This document shows, piece by piece, positions 43,590 to 54,902 of a stretch of 64,000 nt of DNA. A program made the position numbers and the translations under genes. The notes beneath the pieces are model-generated. The model was given only the letters and a program-made list of their open reading frames with translations, was not told where the DNA came from and did not search any database. Source of the stretch: Triticum aestivum (lineage: Eukaryota > Streptophyta > Magnoliopsida > Poales > Poaceae); contig NC_057802.1 of assembly GCF_018294505.1 (NCBI RefSeq), forward strand, positions 309,339,137 through 309,403,136, written 5' to 3'. The stretch's first letter is position 1, and each line of letters starts with the position of its first letter.

Positions 43590-45339
43590 TGCAGGAAATA
43601 TGCCCTAGAGGCAATAATAAAGTTGTTATTTATATTTCCTTATTCATGATAAAGGTTTATTATTCTTGCTAGAATTGTATTGATCGGAAACTTAAATAGA
43701 TGTGTGAATACACAAACAAATACCGTGTCCCTAGTAAGCCTCTACTAGACTAGCTCGTTGATCAAAGATGGTGAAGGTTTCCTAACCATAGACATGTGTT
43801 GTCATTTGATAACGGGATCACATCATTAGGAGAATGATGTGATGGAAAAGACCCATCCGTTAGCATAGCATATTGATCGTTCAGTTTATTGCTATTGCTC
43901 TCTTAATGTCAAATACATATTCCTTAGACTACCTGGATGGCGGAGGAATACCTTGTGTGCTATCAAACGGCACAACATAACTGGGTGGTCATAAAGATGC
44001 TCTACAGGTATCTCCAAAGGTATTTGTTGAGTGGGCATTGATCAAGATTAGGATTTGTCACTCCGAGTATCCGAGAGGTATCTCTGGGCCCTCTCGGTAA
44101 TACACATATCATAAGAAGCCTTGCAAGGAAAGTGACTAAGAAGTTAGTTGCAGGATGATTTATTATGAAACAAGTAAAGAGACTTGCCGGTACGAGATTG
44201 AACTAGGTATGATGATACCGACGATCGAATCTCGGGCAAGTAACACACCGATGGACAAAGGGAATTACGTATGTTGTCATAAGGTTCGACCGATAAAGAT
44301 CTTCGTAGAATATGTAGGAGCCAATATGGGTATCCAGGCTCCGCTATTGGTTATTGACCGGAGAGGTGTCTCGGTCATGTCTTCATAGTTCTCGAACCCG
44401 TAGGGTCCGCACGCTTAACATTCATTGATGATATAGTGTTATTTGAGTTATATGGGTTTGGTGATCGAATGTTGTTCGGAGTCCCAGATGAGATCATGTA
44501 CATGACGAGGAGCTCCTGAATGGTCCAGAGGTAAAGATTGATATATAGGACGATGATATTCGGACACCAGAAGAGTTTCGGAGTGCACCGGGTAGTCATC
44601 CGATCACCGGAAGGGGTTCCGGACACCCCAGGTAGGTGTACCGGCCTAACGGGCCAAAGGGGGGAACAGAACAACCCACAAGGGGGCTGGTGCGCCCCTT
44701 CCCTGGTCGGCCGGCCCTAGGGGAAGGAAAGGGGAGGGATGGCCCCTCCCGCCTTTCCCTCCTCATGTGAGAAAGGAAAGGGGGGGGCGCCACCCTCCCC
44801 TGCCTTCGTCCCACACCTATACATGGCAGGGGGTGCGGCTTGGGGCAGGACACCATGGGATTCGGCCCCACTTAGGGGGCACCTCCAAGTTGCCTTCTCC
44901 CCCCCCACCTATATATATGTGGGAGGGGGCGCCACACATAACCACAACAATTGCTTAGCCGTGTGCGGCGCCCCCCTCCACAGTTTAGTCCATCGGTCAT
45001 ATTTTCGTAGTGCTTAGGCGAAGCCCTGCGGAGATAGCTTCACCATCACCGTCACCACGTCGTCGTGCTGCCGGAACTCATCCACTACTTGTCCGTCTTT
45101 CTGGATCAAGAAGGCGAGGACGTCATCGAGCTGAACGTGTGTTGAGCGCGGAGGTGCCGTACGTTCGGTACTCGATCGGTCGGATCGCGAAGAAGTTCGA
45201 CTACATCAACCGCATTACTAAATGCTTCCACTTACTGTCTATGAGGGTATGTAGACACACTCTCCCCTTTGTTGCTATGCATCTCCATGGATAGGTCTTG
45301 CGTGTTCGTAGATTTTTTTCCATGCAATGTTTCCCAACA
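43590..45339 (+). repeat. 3' LTR of the outer Angela element
   Basis: It starts TGCAGGAAATATGCCC and ends TTTCCCAACA, 1750 bases, uninterrupted. It is the same subfamily as the split 5' LTR at 18124, and it supplies the empty-site text that proves the solo LTR insertion at 19364-21107. CCTATATATATGTGGGAGG near 44910 is a TATA-like segment. Confidence 0.9.
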
Positions 45340-45491
45340 CAATATACTCGATCGTTGCAATCAGGGTTAAGGCGCCGAAGATATCAGATATCCAGTTTCA
45401 CTCCAAGAGGCTGTCGTAGACTAGGAGTGTACGCCGTCTTCCCCGTTTGACTATGGCGGCAATCGGTGGAGCGATATCTGAGATAGAGTGC
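45340..45491 (-). mobile_element. LINE ORF2 fragment, continuation of 17345-18118
   Basis: The minus-strand sequence runs into the outer Angela target CAATA and continues at 18118 as LINE ORF2 reading toward LTWRW. The two flanks therefore belonged to one LINE before the Angela insertion. It is cut at 45492 by the next LTR. Confidence 0.65.
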
Positions 45492-48395
45492 TGATGTCTA
45501 CTTCAGAACTTGTTCTTGTAGACTCGTGTTGGGCCTCCAAGCGCAGAGTTTTGTAGGACAGTAGCAAATTTCCCTCAAGTGGATTACCTAAGGTTTATCA
45601 ATCCATGGGAGGCGTAGGATGAAGATGGTCTCTCTAAAACAACCCTGCAACCAAATAGCAAAGAGTCTCTTGTGTCCCCAACACACCAAATACAATGGTA
45701 AATTGTATAGGTGCACTAGTTTGGTGAAGAGATGGTGATACAAGTGTAGTAATGATAGTAGATTGATTTTTGTAATAGTAACAATAAAAAAGCAAGGTAA
45801 CAAGTAACATAAGCGAGCACAAAAGGTATTACAATGCTTGAAAACGAGGCCTATGGTTCATACTTTCGCTAGTGCAATCTCTCAACAATGCTAATATAAT
45901 TGGATCATATAACCATCCCTCAACGTGCAATGAAGAATCACTCCAAAGTTCTTATCTAGCGGAGAACATAAGATAGAAATTGTTTGTAGGGTATGAAACC
46001 ACCTCAAAATTATCCTTTCCGATCGATCTATCGAGCTATCCGGATAAGTGTCACAAACAGCCCAAGAGTTCGTACTAAAATAACACCATACGATACACAC
46101 CAACCAACTCTAATGTCACCTAGATACTCCAGTGTCACCACGAGTATCCGTGAGTTGATTATATGATATGCATCAAACATTTTTAGATTCATAATACTCA
46201 ATCCAACACAAAGAACTTCAAAGAGTGCCCCAAGATTTCTACTTGAGAAACAAGGACAACAATGTGCATCAACCCCTATGCATAGATTACCCCAATGTCA
46301 CCTCGGGTATCAGTGAGTTGAGTGCCAAGACATACATCAAGTGCTCTCAAATCCAACAAAGTATTCAGTCTAATAAAAGTGAAATCTCAAAGGTAGAACT
46401 CAATTCATCACAACAAGATAGAGAGGGAAAAACACCATATGATCCAACTATATTAACAAAGCTCGTGATACATCAAGATCATGCCAAATCAATAACACGA
46501 GAGAGAGAGAGAGATCAAACACATAGCTACTAGTACAAACCTCAGCCCCAAGGGTGGACTACTCCCTCCTCAACATGGTGGCCGCCGGGATGATGAAGAT
46601 GGCCTCCGGTGATGATTTCCCCCTCCGGCACGGTGCCAGAACAGGATCTAGATTGGTTTTTCGTGGCTACAGAGGCTTGTGGCGGCGGAACTTCTGATCT
46701 AGGGTTATTTATGGGGGTTTATGTATTTATTGGATTTTTTGGCGTCGGTCTCATGCTGAGATGGGCCACGAGGTGCCCGCTACCCACCAGCCCACGACCA
46801 AGGCCCCTGGCGCACCCTGGTGGGTAGTGGCCACCTCCTTCACCTTCTGGTCCTCCCATGAAGCTTCTAGTGCCTCTTTTGTTCCAAAAAATCATCAAAA
46901 AGTTTTGTAGCATTTGGAGAACTTTTATTTCTGCACAAAAAGCAACACCATGGTAGTTCTGCTGAAAACAGCGTCAGTCTGGGTTAGTTATAATGGTCCC
47001 TAGTTGATAAGGTTATGTGGACACATATCCTTGACTAGTATACGACTCGGTTGATGACTATGTTTCACAAGTCATGTGCATGGAGATGCTAAACCGATAG
47101 TATGGACTCGGGGATGGAGATCACCGAGTCGGACAGACCCACTTTGAGACACAACGAGATATAGTCATTTGTTAGTCTCAAGTACAATGTCTATGCCATG
47201 TCCTAGACCTGAGGTCCTCACATGTTCCTGGGATGAGGATCAACTCACTTAGGGTCTATCAAACGCTACTCCGTAACTGGTAGTTATAAAGGTAACTTTC
47301 GGGTGAGTCGTGAGACATGCCGCGAGACATGGTTGACCAAGATGGGATTTGCCCCACCTATTTGGAGAGATATTCTCTGGGCCCTCTCGAGTGAACAGAT
47401 TCGGAAAGCATGGCCATGCGACTTGGGTTAAGTGTTAATCCAGTTCGGGAATCTGTATCACGATTTTGAGAAGAGAGGTTGAGCTATCACAAGGGTGACA
47501 AGTACTCGCCTTTGAGCTCGACAACAAATATCGTGAGGCAAAAGGAATGTTGCATATGACACATTGTCAAGGTTCTTCAAATGACGTTACGCACACATGG
47601 GAGTTGGCATGTTCTGCTAGGAGCCGCTACCAACTATCGACTTGGTCGTGTCCATGTGCACGTGAACCTATAGGGTCGCACACTTAAGGGACTGAATCCC
47701 ATTCGGATTGGATCCGAGTGGAAAATGGATGTGGACTCTGATAACCCACAAGTATAGGGGTCGCAACAGTTTTTGAGGGTAGAGTATTCAACCCAAATTT
47801 ATTGATTCGACACACGGGGAGCCAAAGAATATTCTCAAGTATTAGCAGTTGAGTTGTCAATTCAACCACACCTGGATAACTTAGTATCTGCAGCAAAGTA
47901 TTTAGTAGCAAAGTAATATGGAAGTAACGGTAATGGTAGCAAAAGCAATATTTTTGGGTTTTGTAGTGATTGTAACAGTAGCAATGGAAAAGTAAATAAG
48001 CAAAGAACAATATGTGAAAAGCTCGTTGGCATTGGATCGGTGATGGAGAATTATGCCGGATGCGGTTCATCATGTAACAGTCATAACATAGGGTGACACA
48101 GAATAGCTCCAATTCATCAATGTAATGTAGGCATGTATTCCGAATATAGTCATACGTGCTTATGGAAAAGAACTTGCATGACATCTTTTGTCCTACCCTC
48201 CCGTGGCAGCGGGGTCCTAATGGAAACTAAGGGATATTAAGGCCTCCTTTTAATAGAGTACCGGAACAAAGCATTAACACATAGTGAATACATGAACTCC
48301 TCAAACTACGGTCATCACCGGGAGTGGTCCCGATTATTGTCACTTAGGGGTTGCCGGAGCATAACACATAGTACACTACTGGAATCAGGGATTTT

Positions 48396-48600
48396 GCCGT
48401 CTGCCAGTTCTTTGCCGTCTGCTTGCAGAAGGCAAAGAAGGTCTTTGCCATCAGCTACCAAACAACAGACGGCAAAGAGTTAGCAGACGGCAAAGAAGGT
48501 CTTTGTCATCTGTTATTTCTTTGCCGTCTGCTGGCAGATGGCAAAGAATCTTTGCCATCTGCCAGCGGACGGCAAAGAAGTGCCAGCGGATGGCAAAGAG
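48396..48600. repeat. Left subterminal repeats of the CACTA element
   Basis: About a dozen TTTGCCGTCTGC-type words, or their complement GCAGACGGCAAAG, in both orientations with T/C variants (TTTGCCATCTGC). They mirror 51770-52015. Confidence 0.88.
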
Positions 48601-48639
48601 GGGGGCTATCTTCGGATCTGACTAGTGGATCTCATTTTC

Positions 48640-51490
48640 CCCCGACGGGCCGAAAGAAGCGCATCCCCCCACCAAACCCTACTCTGCCCCCACATCCGCC
48701 CGCCGGCGCCCTCCTCCGCCTCGCCGATGCGCTGGGGTCGCCGCTCCTCCTCCGCGCCCACGGCACCGTCCACTCCCGCGCCGCCGCCGTCCTCACCGAC
48801 CCCGACCAGCTCCGGGCCGAGCTTCGCAACCGCGCCTCTGCTCTCCTCCGGCCGGCGCGCCACCGCGCCTCGTCTCCTCCAGCCGGAAGGGTACCCAACG
48901 CCGCCACCCCCCCCCGCCCTCCACCCATCCACACACCCGGCTCTCCCGGCTCGGCGCGCGCGACCATGACCTGCGGGAGGCCCGAGCTCGAGCTCGCCGG
49001 CGACGACGACGCACCGCACAGGGTCCCTCCCTACTTCTCCCCATCGATTCCTCTCTCCTTCGCTCCTTCCTTCTGTCCCCCATTCCAATAGACTTATTTT
49101 TGCTTTGATTTAGATCAGCAGGAGCTCTCCCCCTCTCCAGATCCATGCACGGCGACGACCAGGACCCCACGCTCAAGCCCCACGAGCTGGACGAGGTCGA
49201 CAGCGAGGTCATCTGCCCTGCCCACCATGATTTCCCATAGAACAAGAAGGTCGACCCTCTCGCTCTATTTTCTTTTCTTTCCAAATGATTGATGCCGTGC
49301 TCTTGGATAATTCTCTATGGGCTCTCAAATTTTCTTGGACTGAACCTGATGCAAAAAACGTGGCCACTTTGTTTCCTGATACTCGCAGGTTACAGCCATC
49401 GATAGACTAGCATCACTGGCTATTTTGTTTCTCTTCTCTCACCGTGTGAGCACTAGCAGTGTAGAATTTGTGAGAGCTGCTACTTAGTTAAGCAACTACT
49501 AGTTTAATAAGTAAATGTCCATGAGATGCTCCTGTTGGTTCCTTTGATTTTTGTTGTTTATGGATGGAAAGTAATTCATTCATCTCACTAAATCGATTGG
49601 GCAAGAGTTGATTGTTTGTTAACTAGGCCTGCCATTACACTGCTTCTCTGTTATATAATATGTGCAAACTTTCTATTTGTTATGTGGTGAAAATAGCCAT
49701 CATATTTATTTCCACACAATCAAGTTGATGAAAATTATGCCACGTGAATTTTCATGCTATTGTACCAAGATGAGGGTGCTGCTTGTTGCCATGGAATGCT
49801 TAGTTTGATCCCACTTGTTATCAGCAAATAAATATACGTGTTTTATTTTTGTACGTTTTGTTATGAAAGACAAGTCCCTTTGGAAGAAAAAGACTACTTG
49901 GAAGGAAAATGGGAAGCCGACTATGTATTCTCGGTTATTGGTAAAATCAAAATCTGGTACAACTCATGCTTGATTGTTACTGGGTTAATGCCAAGCTGCT
50001 TATACAATCGATGATACTATTTTTTATATGCGTAACTAGAAGTAGCTGACATCCTTGTACTTCATCCGCTTATATAATTGATGCACATACAAGTAGGCTC
50101 CTGATCTTTTCTCAATTCAATATATATCACAATTTGATGATGAATTCCTTGTTTCCAGTACATGTCACCAAGTTCAGGATATTACGTAGTAAATGCCTCC
50201 GTCTGACAAGATGTAAAAATAAACCTTTTCCCGCCCTTTACTCTGTTTTATTTGTTTATAATGGAAACTAGTGCAGAGTTAGATACGTATAGTGCTTGAA
50301 GATTTGCCCTCTTAAGTCCTCTTAAAATAGTTTGGCCATAGTTTGTATCTACACGTGCCTTGAGCATCCATATTTTGCCCAGCTGATATATTTTTGTTAT
50401 TATCAGATTCAGACTCAGCTATTTTTTTCTTTTTTGTTCCTACAAGATGTTCATCTTAGCTTTAAATACAGTAAATTTGGATACTGGAAATGTTATGACT
50501 CTGTTCTCCATGTATCCAGCATTATCCATGTTGCTCTTGACATTCATGCTTTATGAACAAGTAGAACACACCTGACAAGACAGCTGTCAATGAATGCTAT
50601 GAGGTTTAGGAGAGACTTTGTGGATGTTTTTGCCTGTTACCACGTGTTGGCCACTAGAACAAGTAGACATTTTAGATGGCCCTTTTTTGTCTGTACGTTG
50701 TGTATGTCATCTGTTAGAACTGGGATTGTTTTTGGTTTTGGCCTTGATAATACTAACTCTACCCTTTAGTTCAATCAGTTTCAAGGCCGCCCTTTTGCTC
50801 TCCACAATTCAGCCCTCTATTTTCCTGTTTGAAAAAGATGTGCTTATGTCATTGTGTTTGTTGAACTGTACAGCATAACAACAGTGGAGTGACTTGCAGG
50901 TGCCTCATGTGGATTTTATGGCTTAAGCCAAGAGGAGAAAGAAAGGGCTCTGCATATGAAAAGATACCAACATTATTGTTTCCATGAAATTGGTAATATA
51001 TGTGGCATGTGTTTGTTTATCTTTTCTGCAAGAGCAACTTGTGTCCTGAGACCTTCTAGTGGTACTGAGACCCATAAAAAGAAATTGTCTTCTTGCATGA
51101 TCACTTACTGAAAATAGGGACAATCAGCTTTACTTCTGAGTACTTAGAAGTAGTTAAGTTATCTAAGTTATTATGGGTACTGTTACAATGTGCTTGTATT
51201 GAACCATCTATCCAAGTTTATTACTAACTCTATATGTGCTTCTTTGCACCTATGCTTGCCTGTATATCTATTTGCTTTATGGACATGACTCTTGTGTTTG
51301 TTTGCTTGTTGTACTGTGATAATTGCAATGCTTATTTAGCGACAAAATGTGCTCTTAATGTACTGTTGCAGGATCTGGATATCTCTCAAAATTTAGTACT
51401 TTCTGGTGTTGACTCTTAGTGTTTTTGTTATGCAGGTTGGAAGAAAAGAAGAAGATCCAGAGAAGATCTTAGTAATAAGATAGTTTTTAG
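48640..51490 (+). other. Gene-like interior of the CACTA element (possible captured gene fragments)
   Basis: 48640-49260 is strongly GC-rich. One frame reads LLRLADALGSPLLLRAHGTV and then TDPDQLRAELRNRASALLRP, and a second short frame at 49144-49239 reads MHGDDQDPTLKPHELDEVDS before a stop. 49260-51430 is AT-rich and intron-like. TTGTTATGCAG at about 51425-51435 is a good acceptor, followed by a short frame (VGRKEEDPEKIL) and AT-rich 3'-UTR-like sequence. This first-exon/intron/last-exon texture suggests captured host gene pieces (Pack-CACTA), but I do not recognise the parent gene. Confidence in any coding role is low. Confidence 0.4.
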
Positions 51491-51769
51491 GAAAATAGAT
51501 ATTTAGTTTTAGGTCATTTCTTCTAATTTCAGATATGGAGTGCTTGTCTTTAGTTTTTGTTTTGACTTTGTGAAACTTGCTAACTATGGATGAAACTGTG
51601 TAATATTGATGAAACTATGTATATGTTTGCTACTATTGGTAACATGTGTTGGATATGCTATATTGGTACTATGTATGGATGAAACTTGCTACTATCTATA
51701 TATATGTGTGTTTGATTTTCTGTGAAAATGAATGGGTATAAGAAGAAACAGAATTAATGCCTATTTGGT

Positions 51770-52015
51770 CTCTTTGCCATATGCCAGCAGATGGCAAAGA
51801 GCCTGCAGTCCAGCAGACGGCAAAGACTGCAGGCTCTTTGCCGTCCGCTGCAGACGGCAAAGGCCCTTTGCCGTCAGCCGCCCGGAAGCAGACGGCAAAG
51901 TAGCTCTTTGCCGGACCTTACTTTGCCGGAGCCTTTTGCCGTCCGCGGCTGACGGCAAAGGCCTTTGCCGTCCGCCGTTCATGCCTTTGCCGTCCGCCGT
52001 GGCAGACGGCAAAAT
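51770..52015. repeat. Right subterminal repeats of the CACTA element
   Basis: Dense GCAGACGGCAAAG/CTTTGCCGTC(C/T)GC words in both orientations up to the terminal inverted repeat. Short frames seen here on both strands are artefacts of the repeats. Confidence 0.88.
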
Positions 52016-52803
52016 AGCTGATTCCTGTAGTGGTAGGTGACTATAGACTTGCAAGATAGGATCAATAACTCACATATATTCATGAAAACATAATATGTTC
52101 AGATCTGAAATCATGGCACTCGGGCCCTAGTGACAAGCATTAAGCATAGCAAAGTCATAGCAACATCAATCTTAGAACATAGTGGATACTAGGGATCAAA
52201 CACTAACAAAACTAACTCGATTACATGATAGATCTCATCCAACCCATCACCGTCCAGGAAGCCTACGATGGAATTACTCACGCACGGCGGTGAGCATCAT
52301 GAAATTGGTGATGGAGGATGGTTGATGATGACGATGGCGACGGATTCCCCTCTCCGGAGCCCCGAACGGACTCCAGATCAGCCCTCCCGAGAGGTTTTAG
52401 GGCTTGGCGGTGGCTCCGTATCGTAAAACGCGATGAATCCTTCTCTTTGATTTTTTTCTCCCTGAAAGTGAATATATGGAGTTGGAGTTGAGGTCGGTGG
52501 AGCATCAGGGGGCCCACGAGGCAGGGGGCGCGCCCAGGGGGGCAGGCGTGCCCCCCATCCTCGTGGACAGGGTGTGGGCCCCCTGACATGGATTTTTCTT
52601 CCAGTATTTTTAATATTTTCCAAAAAGATGTTCCGTGGAGTTTCAGGTCATTCCGAGAACTTTTGTTTCTGCACATAAATAAGACCATGGAAAGTCTGCT
52701 GAAAACAGCGTCAGTCCAGGTTAGTTCCATTCAAATCATGCAAGTTAGAGTCCAAAACAAGGGCAAAAGTGTTTGGAAAAGTAGATACGACGGAGACGTA
52801 TCA

Positions 52804-52818
52804 ACTCCCCCAAGCTTA
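52804..52818 (-). other. Polypurine tract of the complete Gypsy element
   Basis: The minus strand reads TAAGCTTGGGGGAGT directly before the 3' LTR start TGATACGTC. The same type of tract precedes the related LTRs at 62616 and 63963. Confidence 0.85.
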
Positions 52819-53174
52819 AACCTTTGCTTGTCCTCAAGCAATTCAGTTGATAAACTGAAAGTGATAAAGAAAAACTTTTACAAACTCTGTTTGCTCTTGT
52901 TGTTGTCAATATGTAAAGCCAGCATTCAAGTTTTCAGCAAAGATTATGACTAACCACATTCGCAATAACTCTTAGGTCTCATGTTTACTCATGTCAATGG
53001 CATAATCAACTAGCGAGCAATAATAATAAATCTCGGATGACAACACTTTCTCAAAACAATCATGATATGATATAATAAGATGGTATCTCGCTAGCCCTTT
53101 CTAAGACCGCAAAACATAAATGTGAAGTTGTAAGCTGTGTTCGGGGGGGGGGGGGAGTTATTGTCTATCGTTGG
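52819..53174 (-). other. 3' untranslated interior of the complete Gypsy element, first part
   Basis: No gene. It ends in a (G)13 tract at 53143-53155 just before the solo LTR insertion. Confidence 0.6.
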
Positions 53175-53179
53175 CAGAG

Positions 53180-54897
53180 TGAAGAAAATATGCCCTAGAG
53201 ACAATAATAAAGTTATTATTTATTTCCTTATATCATGATAAATGTTTATTATTCATGCTAGAATTGTATTAACTGGAAACTTGATACATGTGTGAATACA
53301 TAGACAAACAGAGTGTCACTAGTATGCCTCTACTTGACTAGCTCGTTGATCAAAGATGGTTATGTTTCCTAGCCATAGACATGAGTTGTCATTTGATTAA
53401 CGGGACCACATCATTAGGAGAATGATGTGATTGACTTGACCCATTCCATTAGCTTAGCACTCGATCGTTTAGTATGTTGCTATTGCTTTCTTCATGATTT
53501 ATACATGTTCCTATGACTATGTGATTATGCAACTCCCGTTTACCGGAGGAACACTTTGTGTGCTACCAAACGTCACAACGTAACTGGGTGATTATAAAGG
53601 TGCTCTACAGGTGTCTCCGAAGGTACTTGTTGGGTTGGCGTATTTCGAGATTAGGATTTGTCACTCCGATTGTCGGAGAGGTATCTCTGGGCCCACTCAG
53701 TAATACACATCACTATAAGCCTTGCAAGCATTGTGACTAATGAGTTAGTTGCGGGATGATGTATTACGAAACGAGTAAAGAGGCTTGCCGGTAACGAGAT
53801 TGAACTAGGTATCGAGATACCGACGATCGAATCTCGGGCAAGTAACATACCGATGACAAAGGGAACAACGTATGTTGTTATGTGGTCTGACCGATAAAGA
53901 TCTTCGTAGAATATGTGGGAACCAATATGAGCATCCAGGTTCCGCTATTGGTTATTGACCGGAGAGGTGTCTCGGTCATGTCTACATAGTTCTCGAACCC
54001 GTAGGGTCCGCACGCTTAATGTTACGATGACAGTTTTATTATGAGTTTATGAGTTTTGATGTACCGAAGGAGTTCGGAGTCCCAAATGAGATCGGGGCCA
54101 TGACGAGGAGTCTCGAAATGGTCAAGACGTAAAAATCGATATATTGGACGACTATATTCGGACATCGGAAAGGTTCCGAGTGATTCGGGTATTTTTTGGA
54201 GTACCGGAGAGTTACGGGAATTCGTATTGGGCCTTAATGGGCCATACGGGAAAGGAGAGAAAGGCCCCAAAGGGTGGCCGCACCCCTCCCCATGGACTAG
54301 TCCGAATTGGACTAGGGAGGGGGGGCACCCCTTCCTTCCTTCTCCTTCTCCCTTCCCTTGTCCTACTCCAACAAGGAAAGGAGGAGTCCTACTCCCGGTG
54401 GGAGTAGGACTCCCCCTTGGCGCGCCCTCCTCTTAGGCCGGCCGCCTCCCCCCTTGCTCCTTTATATACGGGGGCAGGGGGGCACCCCATGGACACAACA
54501 ATTGATCTATTGATCTCTTAGCCGTGTGCGGTGCCCCCCTCCACCATATTACACCTCGATAATATCGTAGCGGTGCTTAGGCGAAGCCCTGCGTCGGTAG
54601 AACATCATCATCGTCACCACGCCGTCGTGCTGACGGAACTCTCCCTCAACACTCGGCTGGATCGGAGTTCGAGGGATGTCATCGAGCTGAACGTGTGCTG
54701 AACTCGGAGGTGCCGTACGTTCGGTACTTGATCGGTCGGATCGTGAAGACGTACGACTACATCAACCGCGTTGTGTTAATGCTTCCGCTTTCGGTCTACG
54801 AGGGTACGTGGACAACACTCTCTCCTCTCGTTGCTATGCATCACCATGATCTTGCGTGTTCGTAGGAATTTTTTTGAAATTACTACGTTACCCAACA
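53180..54897 (+). mobile_element. Solo Angela-type LTR with perfect CAGAG target duplication
   Basis: It starts TGAAGAAAATATGCCC and ends CGTTACCCAACA, 1718 bases. CAGAG flanks both sides (53175-53179 and 54898-54902). TTTATATACGGGGGC near 54461 is TATA-like. It inserted into the 3' untranslated interior of the Gypsy element and lost its internal region by LTR recombination. Confidence 0.93.
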
Positions 54898-54902
54898 CAG
54901 AG

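Larger units (their letters stand above)
18124..45339 (+). mobile_element. Old Angela-type Copia LTR retrotransposon with several nested insertions
   Basis: The ends are defined by LTRs of one subfamily: the start TGAAGGAAATATGCCC at 18124 and the end CCCAACA at 45339. The flanks are CAATG (18119-18123) and CAATA (45340-45344), a 5-bp duplication with one change, and LINE sequence continues on both sides. The 5' and 3' LTRs share private features such as ATTGATCGGAAACTTAAATA and CGTGTCCCTAGTAAGCCTC. Inside lie a solo LTR, a Gypsy-like element, a younger Angela-type array and a LINE. Its own gag-pol is riddled with stops and frameshifts, as expected for the oldest member of the nest. Confidence 0.8.
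48374..52032 (+). mobile_element. CACTA transposon, non-autonomous, TSD GTA
   Basis: The ends are CACTACTGGAATCAGGGATT (48374) and ATAGCTGATTCCTGTAGTG (to 52032), inverted repeats with the CACTA core. GTA is duplicated at 48371-48373 and 52033-52035. Subterminal regions (48396-48600 and 51770-52015) are packed with direct and inverted TTTGCCGTCTGC/GCAGACGGCAAA words, the expected transposase-binding arrays. No TnpD- or TnpA-like frame is present. The interior looks like captured gene sequence. Confidence 0.92.
47739..52803 (-). repeat. 3' LTR of the complete Gypsy element (47739-48373 and 52036-52803)
   Basis: It matches the 5' LTR almost base for base. TGATAACCCACAAGTATAGG is at the low end and CGGAGACGTATCA at the high end. 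Removing the CACTA element and one GTA leaves 1403 bases, against 1400 in the other LTR. The intact counterpart of the insertion site is at about 61290. Confidence 0.92.

Noticed and set aside
45588..46533. Short frames on both strands in the outer Gypsy LTR
   Set aside because: They lie in non-coding LTR sequence typical of Triticeae Gypsy families and show no domain.
48396..48600. CRISPR-like appearance of regularly repeated TTTGCCGTCTGC words
   Set aside because: The words are subterminal repeats of a CACTA transposon with clear CACTA ends and TSD; orientation and spacing vary and there are no unique spacers.
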